In this document: one piece after another, positions 1 through 7,332 of the stretch
Layout: each line of letters opens with the position of its first letter
Numbering within the stretch: position 1 is the stretch's first letter
Assembly (NCBI GenBank): GCA_011525625.1
Contig: WYAX01000029.1
Coordinates: 1-64,000, forward strand
DNA: 64,000 nt
Reading direction: 5' to 3'
Origin: Nitrospira defluvii
GTDB lineage: Bacteria; Nitrospirota; Nitrospiria; Nitrospirales; Nitrospiraceae
The notes under the pieces: model-generated
What the model was told of the DNA's origin: nothing
The model's database searches: none
Seen by the model: the letters and a program-made list of their open reading frames with translations, nothing else
Translations under genes and position numbers: made by a program

Positions 1-19
1 CGCCGCCCCGCCGCCCTGC

Positions 20-1337
20 GTAGCGCCCGTCCTTAGTGACGGGCGAGGATTGAAACGCTCCATGCTCGCTTGATTGACAATGCCGACGATGTAGCGCCCG
101 TCCTTAGTGACGGGCGAGGATTGAAACACGATCTTGTAGCGCTTCGGCTTGAATAACGGCTGTAGCGCCCGTCCTTAGTGACGGGCGAGGATTGAAACGC
201 CACACCACTGTGGCAAATCGCCACTGCGAATAGTAGCGCCCGTCCTTAGTGACGGGCGAGGATTGAAACCTCACAATCGTACGTCTTCGTCGAAGCGGCA
301 TGGCGTAGCGCCCGTCCTTAGTGACGGGCGAGGATTGAAACAGCGGCGTAGAATGACCAGTAGGGCCGCTGCGTTGTAGCGCCCGTCCTTAGTGACGGGC
401 GAGGATTGAAACGCCAACTCCCTTGAATCACTCGCGAATGCGCGTAGTAGCGCCCGTCCTTAGTGACGGGCGAGGATTGAAACCTGCACAACACGTGCGA
501 TAAACCCATCATGTCGCGTAGCGCCCGTCCTTAGTGACGGGCGAGGATTGAAACACACAACCTGTAGTCTGGTGCTCCTATCGCAGATGTAGCGCCCGTC
601 CTTAGTGACGGGCGAGGATTGAAACAATGGGGCCGCGCCAGCCGTGTGAGTATATGCTGTAGCGCCCGTCCTTAGTGACGGGCGAGGATTGAAACCACTA
701 GATTATATCCGTGGAACAGGGGGGTCTTGCAGTAGCGCCCGTCCTTAGTGACGGGCGAGGATTGAAACACCGCATCTTCCATTGAGGAATCGTGGTCATG
801 TGGTAGCGCCCGTCCTTAGTGACGGGCGAGGATTGAAACCCTTGTGAGTACCTGGATGCCTGCTGGACATATGGTAGCGCCCGTCCTTAGTGACGGGCGA
901 GGATTGAAACCTTGGCAATATTAGTGGCTACCAGCGTACTCGGCGTAGCGCCCGTCCTTAGTGACGGGCGAGGATTGAAACCTGAAACCAGGCTTATATG
1001 CCAGCCGTTGAAGGTGTAGCGCCCGTCCTTAGTGACGGGCGAGGATTGAAACATGGACCAGCCCGGCAAGATTGAAGACGTGCAGCAGTAGCGCCCGTCC
1101 TTAGTGACGGGCGAGGATTGAAACATCTCGAAAGATGGCACCGTGTCTCATGTCACGTAGTAGCGCCCGTCCTTAGTGACGGGCGAGGATTGAAACTTAC
1201 GCTCAGCCATGCGCTGTTCTAGCTCTAGGAGTAGCGCCCGTCCTTAGTGACGGGCGAGGATTGAAACACCGCCTGCTGCCAGTTCTTCCCGTACCGCTTT
1301 GTAGCGCCCGTCCTTAGTGACGGGCGAGGATTGAGCC
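20..1337 (+). CRISPR. CRISPR array, 19 repeats and 18 spacers, type I/III-like repeat
   Basis: Nineteen 37-nt repeats begin at 20, 91, 162, 233, 305, 376, 447, 518, 589, 659, 732, 803, 874, 945, 1016, 1088, 1160, 1231 and 1301. Spacers are 33-36 nt, mostly 34. Each repeat starts GTAG, then forms a perfect 8-bp stem (CGCCCGTC / GACGGGCG) around loop CTTAGT, and ends AGGATTGAAAC. The ATTGAAAC end is the typical crRNA 5' handle of type I and some type III systems, so transcription is probably left to right. All repeats are identical except the last (1301-1337), which ends GATTGAGCC instead of GATTGAAAC. A degenerate last repeat marks the leader-distal end, so leader and cas genes should lie left of the window. 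Bases 1-19 are probably the end of another spacer, so the array likely continues leftward. The subtype cannot be fixed without cas genes. Apparent reading frames across the array are repeat artefacts. Confidence 0.98.
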
Positions 1338-1397
1338 GTGCTCCGTTCCAGGTTGGGGATTCAGGTCGGCGAGCCATATCTCGCCCCGCTTACGCAT
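1314..1397 (-). pseudogene. MazF/PemK-family toxin, truncated at the CRISPR array
   Basis: An ATG at 1397-1395 overlaps the antitoxin stop codon and opens a frame reading MRKRGEIWLADLNPQPGTEH. This is a typical N-terminus of MazF/PemK endoribonuclease toxins (RGEIW-x(3)-LNP-x-x-G-x-E). After about 21 residues the frame runs into the last CRISPR repeat, adds six repeat-encoded residues and stops at 1314-1316. A full toxin is about 110 residues, so the beta-barrel and its catalytic residues are missing and the protein cannot be active. The start overlaps the antitoxin end, as in intact mazEF-type operons, so this was the second gene of a toxin-antitoxin pair. Assignment rests on the short N-terminal motif only, but context supports it strongly. 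Confidence 0.8.
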
Positions 1398-1626
1398 GCG
1401 GGTCGGTTTCTATGGCGTCGAACTCCGCATTGACACGCAGGCTTTCGCCACGCACCTTGCGCGAGGCTTGGGTGAGACGATCCGCTCGCAGGTGCCGTTC
1501 AGTTTCACGGTTCATGCGTTCCAGGGATTGCCGGATGTAGGCCGCCCTCGATAGGTGAAGCGACCGGGCATAGCGTGTGCTGTTCTTGAGCAGGTCGTCC
1601 GGCAATGTCACGGTAATGGTGCGCAT
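1390..1626 (-). CDS. Ribbon-helix-helix (CopG/MazE-like) antitoxin
   Basis: A 78-residue protein beginning RTITVTLPDDLL, the beta-strand of a ribbon-helix-helix DNA-binding domain, followed by helices around residues 15-45 (SRAAYIRQSLERM). The C-terminal half is charged and probably binds the toxin. It is preceded by a good ribosome site (GGGAGG, 6 nt before the ATG at 1626). A palindrome CCGAT-N3-ATCGG at 1636-1648, just upstream, could be its operator. The cognate MazF/PemK toxin gene starts inside its last codons but is cut off by the CRISPR array, so this is now an orphan antitoxin. Fold assignment is confident; the partner is inferred from the toxin remnant. Confidence 0.8.
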   Translation of the reverse strand: MRTITVTLPDDLLKNSTRYARSLHLSRAAYIRQSLERMNRETERHLRADRLTQASRKVRGESLRVNAEFDAIETDPHA

Positions 1627-1635
1627 CGATACCTC

Positions 1636-1648
1636 CCGATGCTATCGG
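1636..1648. promoter_or_regulatory. Possible operator palindrome of the antitoxin gene
   Basis: CCGAT-GCT-ATCGG is a 5-bp-arm inverted repeat lying 10-22 nt upstream of the antitoxin start codon and touching its ribosome site. RHH antitoxins usually repress their own operon by binding such short palindromes. Binding here is inference. Confidence 0.35.
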
Positions 1649-1657
1649 ATCGTACTC

Positions 1658-1793
1658 TCGAAGAGCGCTGTAATCGACTATGCAAGCAGAGGCAAGTCAT
1701 ACCGCTACGCGGGAAATGCAACAGCACGGTAGCTGGAGAATCAATTTGACCCTACGGTCTTCCTTTGCCAATTGAGATTTCAGCGCTCTTCGA
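1658..1793. repeat. 136-bp element with perfect 13-bp inverted ends
   Basis: TCGAAGAGCGCTG at 1658-1670 is repeated as its exact reverse complement at 1781-1793, enclosing 110 bp with no convincing gene. The structure resembles a very small MITE-like element or a long-loop hairpin. I see no clear target-site duplication at its edges. It sits between the broken toxin-antitoxin locus and a small unknown gene. Confidence 0.5.
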
Positions 1794-1809
1794 CGATAGT
1801 TCCCCTCCC

Positions 1810-1959
1810 TCATGGCTCCGCGTCTTCAATCGCCTCGATCGAGTCCTTGAGCGCTGCGACGAACGCGTCCGGGGCGGCGAGGGCCTGTTCGGTCAGCTGA
1901 AATTCCGACACCAGTACGCCATCTTTATCCACCACGATCAAACGATACCCCTGTTTCAC
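1810..1959 (-). CDS. Small hypothetical protein, 49 residues
   Basis: A GTG-started frame (1959) encodes 49 residues beginning (M)KQGYRLIVVDKDGVLVSEF and ending IEAIEDAEP. An AAAGG lies 7 nt before the GTG. The composition looks like a small folded domain: two predicted beta-strands with a DKDG turn, then an amphipathic acidic helix (APDAFVAALKDSIEAIED). No family recognised. A stop codon lies in frame only a short way upstream of the chosen start, so the protein cannot be much longer. The opposite strand is open too, so the call depends on codon quality and the ribosome site. Confidence 0.45.
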   Translation of the reverse strand: MKQGYRLIVVDKDGVLVSEFQLTEQALAAPDAFVAALKDSIEAIEDAEP

Positions 1960-2160
1960 AACGATGCCTTTCTCTCCGGAGTTCGTGTCAGGCCCGGATG
2001 CCCTTGACTGTGTGCCATGCTGTCAGGCTAGTGTACAAGACGCAAGCCGTCCTGTACTCGTCGTATCGAGGCGGCCGGCGAATCAGACGTGGCCGGGTAT
2101 GTCTGGTACGATGGTGACACATGTCGAGCGACTCGATCGTTCAGAGAAAGGATGCATCAC

Positions 2161-3189
2161 GTGAATACAACGAAGCTCATGGCCGCATGTCTGGTGTGTG
2201 CGCTGGTCGGTGTGCCGACCCTGTCGTTTGCGAAGGCGCGCGGGGGATCGGGGGGCGGGTTCTCTAGCGGTTCGCGCGGCGGCAGTTCCTCGGGCAGCAT
2301 GGGCAGCCGCGGATCGCGGACCTACCAAGACAACGGGGCTAAGCCCATCGAGCAATCCACGACGGCGAGACCTTCCGCTGCTCCTCCGCCTTCCACGGTC
2401 GGGAGTGCGTCAAGCACGTCGAGACCTGCGCCTGCGGCGCAGCCGTCCTGGATTCAACGCAACCCGTTGCTTGCCGGGATCGCCGGTGGTCTGGCGGGTA
2501 CCTGGCTGGGGCACATGATTTTCGGGGCGACCGACACGAGCGCGCGTACGACGGAGGGGGGCGAAGGTGAACAGGCCGCCGCCGGAGGCGGTTCCAATGG
2601 TCTGCTGCTCCTGCTGCTGATGATGGGTGGCGGCGCGCTCTGGTGGTACATGCGGTCGCGGCGCACGCCGGCGCCGAACTTCGCCGGACTCTCCCGAACC
2701 AGTGCCGCGAGCGGCTCGCTCCTGGCTGAATCGTCGCATGCAGGATTCGGGACGGCGGCAGTGGAAGACGACGAGCTCACGTCGTCGGACAAGGCGGCCT
2801 TTCAGCAGGCGCTGACCGATATTCAATCCGCGTGGAGCCGTCAGGACCTGTCGGGCCTGCGCCGACTGGTGACGCCGGAAATGTTGGAGTATTTCAGCAC
2901 CGGCCTGGCCGAACAGGCCAGCGAGGGTGTGGCCAATCGGGTGGAAGCTGTCGAGTTAGGACGGGCAGAGGTGATGGAATCTTGGAGCGAAGGGGCGACG
3001 CGGTATGCGACTGTGCGCTTGAGCTGGACGGCTCGCGACTATACGGTCTCGCTCGCGAAACAGCCCGGCGAGGCCGGTTATGTGGTGGAGGGGGATGCCG
3101 AGCGGTCGGTCAAAACGACCGAGGTCTGGACCTTCATGCGGTTCGGGAAGGGAACGTGGCTTCTGTCCGCGATTCAGCAGCCTTCGTGA
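2161..3189 (+). CDS. Tim44-like domain membrane protein
   Basis: 342 residues from a GTG start with AGG 9 nt upstream; an in-frame ATG at 2152 is too close to that site. The protein has an N-terminal signal or anchor (KLMAACLVCALVGVPTLSFAKA), a Gly/Ser-rich stretch (about residues 25-55) and a Pro/Ala/Ser linker. Two hydrophobic segments follow (LLAGIAGGLAGTWLGHMIF and NGLLLLLLMMGGGALWWYM). The soluble C-terminal Tim44-like domain covers about residues 220-342 (FQQALTDIQSAWSRQDLSGLRRLVTPEMLEYF...). This layout is common to bacterial 'Tim44 domain-containing' proteins of unknown job; the domain has an NTF2-like fold and in mitochondria binds membrane lipids. The GGGSNG-LLLLLLMMGGG segment matches the family well. 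It appears monocistronic; its stop codon is followed directly by a copy of the intergenic palindromic repeat. Confidence 0.85.
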   Translation: MNTTKLMAACLVCALVGVPTLSFAKARGGSGGGFSSGSRGGSSSGSMGSRGSRTYQDNGAKPIEQSTTARPSAAPPPSTVGSASSTSRPAPAAQPSWIQRNPLLAGIAGGLAGTWLGHMIFGATDTSARTTEGGEGEQAAAGGGSNGLLLLLLMMGGGALWWYMRSRRTPAPNFAGLSRTSAASGSLLAESSHAGFGTAAVEDDELTSSDKAAFQQALTDIQSAWSRQDLSGLRRLVTPEMLEYFSTGLAEQASEGVANRVEAVELGRAEVMESWSEGATRYATVRLSWTARDYTVSLAKQPGEAGYVVEGDAERSVKTTEVWTFMRFGKGTWLLSAIQQPS

Positions 3190-3378
3190 CGGGATGGTGA
3201 AACCGTCCTCCGGCGTTGTGCTTGCGTCGCTCCGACACGCAGCGTGCCGAAAGGGGACGCCTGGCCCTTAGGATACTGGGCGCTCACCGACTCGCGCCCG
3301 TCCGCAGACGTAACGCTCCTTCTTCGTCGCGTCGCGGACCTCGCTGCGGCCGCGCCGGACGGGTTTGTTGACCATCTC
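3190..3378 (+). repeat. Palindromic intergenic repeat, copy 1 (diverged, expanded)
   Basis: Starts directly after the TGA of the Tim44-like gene. The left arm (GGATGGTGAAACCGTCC) and right arm (GGACGGGTTTGTTGACCATC) are imperfect reverse complements. The body shares the blocks TCCGGCGTTGTGC, GTCGCTCCGA and CTCGCTGCGGCCGCGCCGGAC with copies at 8968-9090 and 63067-63192, but carries about 60 extra bases in the middle. It contains no gene. Confidence 0.6.
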
Positions 3379-3401
3379 CTGGTCTGTCCGGCACTCCCGG
3401 C

Positions 3402-3713
3402 TTATCGCGGGGGTGCCGTCGGGTCTGCGTCAGGCGAGGGCCTGACTTCGATCGGGAGGAACGTTTGCGCCCGGGAGATGGCTTCCATCAAGGCATTGCG
3501 CTCGCGATCCGTCTCCTGCGTCGGCGGCAGGCTGTGCGCGAACGCTTCCGCTGCGTCCACCAGGGTCTGCAATGCCGTGTCGATGCCGGTCGGGGGTTGA
3601 GCCGGCATCGACGCGGTGATTCTCGCCAAAGCCCGTTTCCGTCTCGGCCCGACATAGATCTGCGGTGCCACGGGATTATCTTTTTCTAGTTCCGGTCGTC
3701 TCGATATCGACAT
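3402..3713 (-). CDS. Hypothetical protein, 103 residues
   Basis: Predicted soluble protein, MSISRRPELEKDNPVAPQIY at the N-terminus, a basic patch (GPRRKRALARITASM), then two amphipathic helices (DTALQTLVDAAEAFAHSLPP and DRERNALMEAISRAQTFL) and a Pro-rich end. A GGAG lies about 11 nt before the ATG. No known family recognised. Two other frames are open here, so this is chosen because it has a plausible helix pattern and a start with a ribosome site. It stands alone between two plus-strand genes. Confidence 0.5.
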   Translation of the reverse strand: MSISRRPELEKDNPVAPQIYVGPRRKRALARITASMPAQPPTGIDTALQTLVDAAEAFAHSLPPTQETDRERNALMEAISRAQTFLPIEVRPSPDADPTAPPR

Positions 3714-3853
3714 GCGATGTGCGCTCCCTCAATCCTGATGTCTGTGTCGTCCCACTCTACTCGATCTTGGATGGCATTTGCACCGGAGCCGTGCCTGCGG
3801 TGGATGACCGACGGTGAGTCGATGGTTGCCGGGTGTGGCCTTGGGCGTGTGGC

Positions 3854-3883
3854 TTGACTCCCATTTTGACCGGCTCCTATAAT
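3854..3883 (+). promoter_or_regulatory. Sigma-70-type promoter of the moa genes
   Basis: -35 TTGACT (3854-3859) and a consensus -10 TATAAT (3878-3883) separated by 18 bp, 43 nt upstream of moaC. The short leader leaves no room for a molybdenum-cofactor riboswitch. Confidence 0.75.
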
Positions 3884-3925
3884 TCGGCGGTTTTCGATCG
3901 GCAACCAACTGATTTGGCGCGGAGA

Positions 3926-4426
3926 ATGGCCGAGTTTACGCATTTCAACGAGTCGGGGCGGGCGCGGATGGTCGATGTCGGAGCGAAGGCTTCCACAGAG
4001 CGGCTCGCGACCGCACAAGCCATCGTCTTTCTTCAGCCCAAAACCCTCGAAACGATTCAGCAGGGCAAGATCGCCAAGGGCGATGTGCTGTCCGTCGCGC
4101 AGGTGGCGGGTGTCATGGGGGCCAAGAAGACGCCGGATTTGATTCCCATGTGCCATCCCATTTTGCTGACCAGCGTGGACATTTCCTTTCAAGAGGTCAC
4201 TCAGCCGGACCAGCAGGGGCGCTGCTCCATTATTATTACCGCGACGGCCAAGACGACCGGCCCGACCGGCGTGGAGATGGAAGCGATGACGGCGGCCTCG
4301 GTGGCCGCGTTGACGATTTATGACATGTGCAAGGCCGTGGACCGGGGCATGAGTTTCGGCGATATCTGCCTGTTGACGAAATCGGGCGGGAAATCCGGCA
4401 CCTATCGGCGCCCGGTTCCCGTCTGA
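3926..4426 (+). CDS. moaC: Cyclic pyranopterin monophosphate synthase MoaC
   Basis: 166 residues, normal length. MoaC acts with MoaA in the first step of molybdenum-cofactor synthesis, converting the MoaA product to cyclic pyranopterin monophosphate in the cytoplasm. Family signatures are clear: FNESGRARMVDVGAK near the N-terminus, GVMGAKKTPDLIPMCHP with the conserved Lys and His, GPTGVEMEAMTAASVAALTIYDMCKAVD, and the C-terminal KSGGKSG. The ATG at 3926 is chosen because homologues begin near MAEFTHFN. The GGAG just before it sits too close to be ideal, so a start slightly upstream is not excluded. First gene of the moaC-moaD-moaE-moaA run. Confidence 0.95.
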   Translation: MAEFTHFNESGRARMVDVGAKASTERLATAQAIVFLQPKTLETIQQGKIAKGDVLSVAQVAGVMGAKKTPDLIPMCHPILLTSVDISFQEVTQPDQQGRCSIIITATAKTTGPTGVEMEAMTAASVAALTIYDMCKAVDRGMSFGDICLLTKSGGKSGTYRRPVPV

Positions 4427-4465
4427 ACACAGTGGGTCCGTTGCCTGCGATGATGGAGCGGTAAA

Positions 4466-4777
4466 ATGGTGACGGTGCGACTCTTCGGCATGACGAAAAT
4501 GTTGGCCGGCAATCAGGGCACGCTATCCCTGGCGCTGCCCGAGGGCGGGCGGGTGAAGGACCTGGTGGCGGTCATCGACGCGGCCTATCCGAAGATCGGC
4601 GAATTGCTGCAGAAGAAGAAGGTGCTCGTGTCGATCAATCAGGATATCGCGCACGAAGACCTTGCCGTGCGGGACGGAGATGAAGTGGCGTTGTTGCCAC
4701 CCTTCGCGGGCGGGAGTGAGGAATGCCGAACAGGCCTGCCAGCGGCGAAGCCGGAGAGGATACACAATGAGTCTTGA
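4466..4777 (+). CDS. moaD: Molybdopterin synthase small subunit MoaD with C-terminal extension
   Basis: Ubiquitin-like sulfur carrier that forms molybdopterin synthase with MoaE and donates sulfur from a C-terminal Gly-Gly thiocarboxylate. Residues 1-83 match the family (VTVRLFGMTKMLAG..., DGDEVALLPPFAGG). The Gly-Gly is at residues 82-83, but the frame continues for 20 more residues (SEECRTGLPAAKPERIHNES) through the moaE ribosome site and overlaps moaE by 11 nt. Active MoaD needs the Gly-Gly at its very end, so the tail must be removed, or a sequencing or frame change is present. Position between moaC and moaE supports the identity. Confidence 0.85.
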   Translation: MVTVRLFGMTKMLAGNQGTLSLALPEGGRVKDLVAVIDAAYPKIGELLQKKKVLVSINQDIAHEDLAVRDGDEVALLPPFAGGSEECRTGLPAAKPERIHNES

Positions 4778-5240
4778 ACAGGTCACCGAAGCCGGGCGAC
4801 CCGCCACCGACGATGAGGCCATGCTGGTCCGGGTGCAGCGGGAGGATTTTTCGATCGACGAAGAACTCCGTCGCGTGCGCGCGCGGTCGAAGCGCATCGG
4901 CGGGATTGCCATCTTCCTGGGGACGGCCCGGGACCGTTCTAAGGGTAAGGATGTGGACGGCATCACCTTCGAGCATTACGAGGGGATGGCGCAGAAGAAA
5001 CTGCGGGAGATCCGCGAGCGCGCGCTGAAAGACTTCGGCGCGATCGAACTGCTGATCTTGCATCGCTACGGCGAGATCGGCATCGGCGACAACATCGTGT
5101 TGATCATCGCCGGCGCCGAACATCGAGCGGAGGCCTTTCAGGCCTGTAAATGGGCCATCGACGAACTGAAGCAAATTACGCCGATTTGGAAACTCGAACA
5201 CACCACCGAGGGAGAGGTGTGGGTCGAGGAGCACCCGTAG
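4767..5240 (+). CDS. moaE: Molybdopterin synthase catalytic subunit MoaE
   Basis: 157 residues. MoaE is the large subunit of molybdopterin synthase; it inserts two sulfurs, carried by MoaD, into cyclic pyranopterin monophosphate. Seen: IGGIAIFLGTARDRSKG, LEHYEGMA-like EHYEGMAQKKL, HRYGEIGIGDNIVLI, and the Lys-rich active-site stretch CKWAIDELKQITPIWKLE. It begins at the ATG preceded by GGAGAGG (7 nt gap); longer in-frame starts upstream lack homology. The N-terminal 30 residues are a small extension. The start lies inside the moaD end, suggesting coupled translation. Confidence 0.95.
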   Translation: MSLEQVTEAGRPATDDEAMLVRVQREDFSIDEELRRVRARSKRIGGIAIFLGTARDRSKGKDVDGITFEHYEGMAQKKLREIRERALKDFGAIELLILHRYGEIGIGDNIVLIIAGAEHRAEAFQACKWAIDELKQITPIWKLEHTTEGEVWVEEHP

Positions 5241-5289
5241 CCCTCCTACGGCATGCAGTGAGAGGAGAGGCCCGCGCCTTCGAGTCTCG

Positions 5290-6354
5290 ATGGACCAGAG
5301 TACGCTCGATACACCGATTCCTCCCATTTACGACCGCTTGGGGCGTCCGCTCCGGAGCCTGCGGCTCTCCGTCACGGACCGCTGTAATCTGCGGTGCAAG
5401 TATTGTATGCCCGAAGACGATTATGCCTGGTTGCCGCGCGACACCATCCTGACGTTCGAAGAGATGGCCGAACTGACGGCGGTCTTCACTGAACTGGGGG
5501 TCGACAAGGTACGATTGACCGGCGGCGAGCCGCTGTTGCGACGAGATCTGCCGCGGTTTGTCCGGCAATTGTCCATGAATCGCCGCATCACCGAAATTGC
5601 CCTGACCAGCAACGGCGTGCTGATGGCGGACCAGGCGGCCGACCTCTCGTTTGCCGGGTTGAACCGTGTCACGATCAGTTTGGACACGTTGCGGGCGGAC
5701 CGGTTCCGCGCGTTGACCAAACGGGATTTGCACCACCAGGTGTTCGACGGCATCAAGGCGGTCGTGCGGGCCGGGTTTCCGTCCCTGAAATTCGACACGG
5801 TCATCATCAAGGGGTACAACGACGACGAACTCATCGACCTCCTCGAATACGGCAAGACCGTGGGCGGCGAGGTGCGGTTCATCGAGTATATGGATGTCGG
5901 CGGCGCCACGGATTGGTCCATGAATCAGGTGCTCTCACGGGCGGAGATGTTGGACCGGATCGGCCGCCACTATGGCGGCGTGACTCCGGTGGTAGAGAAC
6001 AGCGTGGCGCCGGCGGAGCGGTTTCTGTTGCCGGACGGCACGGTGTTCGGCATCATTCCTTCAACCACGACGCCGTTCTGCCGCTCCTGCGATCGCAGCC
6101 GGCTGACGGCCGACGGGATGTGGTATCTCTGCCTCTACGCCAAAGACGGCCTCGATCTTCGCGCGCCGCTTCGTCAGGGGCGCAGCCGTGAGGAACTGAA
6201 AGCCTTGATCACTGCCGCCTGGGAAGGGCGGGCCGATCGGGGCGCCGAAGAACGCAAGGCCCTCGAAGCCGTGGGGCGGCGTGAGCAACACCTCATCGAG
6301 ATCAACCGGCTCCGTGAAGATCCCCACCTGGAAATGCATGCGCGCGGGGGATGA
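5290..6354 (+). CDS. moaA: GTP 3',8-cyclase MoaA (radical SAM)
   Basis: 354 residues. It catalyses the first radical step of molybdenum-cofactor synthesis, cyclising GTP. The N-terminal cluster motif is CNLRCKYC (CxxxCxxC) in the sequence RLSVTDRCNLRCKYCMPED. TGGEPLLRRDLP is the SAM-binding loop. The second cluster is bound by C-x2-C-x13-C (FCRSCDRSRLTADGMWYLCLY). The protein ends ARGG, the conserved C-terminal Gly-Gly needed for activity. A linker of about 25 residues (ELKALITAAWEGRADRG...) is normal for the family. The ribosome site before the ATG is weak. It lies 49 nt after moaE and is probably in the same transcript. Confidence 0.97.
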   Translation: MDQSTLDTPIPPIYDRLGRPLRSLRLSVTDRCNLRCKYCMPEDDYAWLPRDTILTFEEMAELTAVFTELGVDKVRLTGGEPLLRRDLPRFVRQLSMNRRITEIALTSNGVLMADQAADLSFAGLNRVTISLDTLRADRFRALTKRDLHHQVFDGIKAVVRAGFPSLKFDTVIIKGYNDDELIDLLEYGKTVGGEVRFIEYMDVGGATDWSMNQVLSRAEMLDRIGRHYGGVTPVVENSVAPAERFLLPDGTVFGIIPSTTTPFCRSCDRSRLTADGMWYLCLYAKDGLDLRAPLRQGRSREELKALITAAWEGRADRGAEERKALEAVGRREQHLIEINRLREDPHLEMHARGG

Positions 6355-6413
6355 CCGCCCGTTCGTGCTGCTCCCGTTCGACGCGCAACCGGTCCCCTCT
6401 CCCGGAGCAGTGG

Positions 6414-7121
6414 ATGTTTGATCCTGAGACCCTGACCATTTTGAGCCTTGGATTTGTCCTGGGGCTTCGCCATGCCTTGGATGCGGATCACCTGGCCGCG
6501 CTCTCGACGGTGCTGGCGGAACGCCCCACGGTCCAGGCGTCCACGGCCATCGGATTGTTTTGGGGACTCGGGCACACCCTCATGCTGCTCTGTGTGGGGA
6601 CGGTCCTCTTGGGCTTGAACCTCACGATTCCTGAATCGCTGGCCAGTGTCTTCGAGTTTGCCGTCGGCGTGATGTTGATCGTGCTCGGTGTGTCGTTGGC
6701 CCGCCGTATCTACAGGGAGCGATGGCACCTGCATGTCCACGAACATGACGGACGCGCGCATGTGCATGTGCATAGTCACCGCGTGCAGGCGGATCACGCG
6801 CATGGGCATTGGTATCAAGGGTCCCTGCGGCCGCTCTTGATCGGTATGGCCCACGGACTGGCCGGTTCGGCGGCATTGATGCTGATTGTACTGTCCACGG
6901 TCACCGGGATCGGTCAAGGCATCGGGTATATTGTGGTGTTCGGCGTCGGCTCGATTCTAGGGATGGTCGGTGTCGGCGCGGTCCTCAGTGTGCCGGTGAT
7001 TTATTCTGCGACAGTCGGGCCCCGCGCCTATTATGTGGTGCAGGGACTCGCCTGCGTGGCCAGCATCGGGCTGGGTGTGCTGATGATGGTTCGAATCGGC
7101 CTCGGGAGCGGCTGGTCGTAG
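6414..7121 (+). CDS. Nickel/cobalt transporter, NiCoT/UreH-like
   Basis: 235 residues with about six membrane segments. The signature of nickel/cobalt permeases, RHALDADH (HX4DH), lies in the first helices (FVLGLRHALDADHLAALST). A second family motif, GLFWGLGHT, follows. The loop between segments 3 and 4 is extremely His-rich (HLHVHEHDGRAHVHVHSHR...HAHGHWH-like) and probably binds metal. The ATG at 6414 has GGAG 6 nt upstream; an earlier in-frame ATG overlapping moaA would add a non-membrane Arg/Ser tail. It may supply nickel to urease or hydrogenase elsewhere; none is in this window. Its place after moaA suggests a metal-cofactor operon. Confidence 0.85.
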   Translation: MFDPETLTILSLGFVLGLRHALDADHLAALSTVLAERPTVQASTAIGLFWGLGHTLMLLCVGTVLLGLNLTIPESLASVFEFAVGVMLIVLGVSLARRIYRERWHLHVHEHDGRAHVHVHSHRVQADHAHGHWYQGSLRPLLIGMAHGLAGSAALMLIVLSTVTGIGQGIGYIVVFGVGSILGMVGVGAVLSVPVIYSATVGPRAYYVVQGLACVASIGLGVLMMVRIGLGSGWS

Positions 7122-7332
7122 CGTCGGCCGACGGGCTCTCACAGCGCCTCGCATCCGGGCGCGGGCCTGTGCCAAGTTCGTCGGCTAAGCGGAGCCGGCC
7201 CTCGCTTCGACCGTGCAAATCTGTGTGCGCCTTTGTCTGAGGTATGCTATTCTGCCGCGCAGTGCGGAGCATCCATCCATCAGCCTCTGAGCAGTTGCCG
7301 GGACCAGGCTGCCGAGCCGGAAGGCCGCGGCC

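Noticed and set aside
850..1110. Idea that the LuxD-like domain means bioluminescence
   Set aside because: Coordinates here are residues of the fusion protein. No lux reductase, synthetase or luciferase genes are nearby and the catalytic Ser is replaced.
33..1141. Several minus-strand frames of 60-85 residues across the array
   Set aside because: They are built from the repeated CRISPR unit and its spacers and do not encode a gene.
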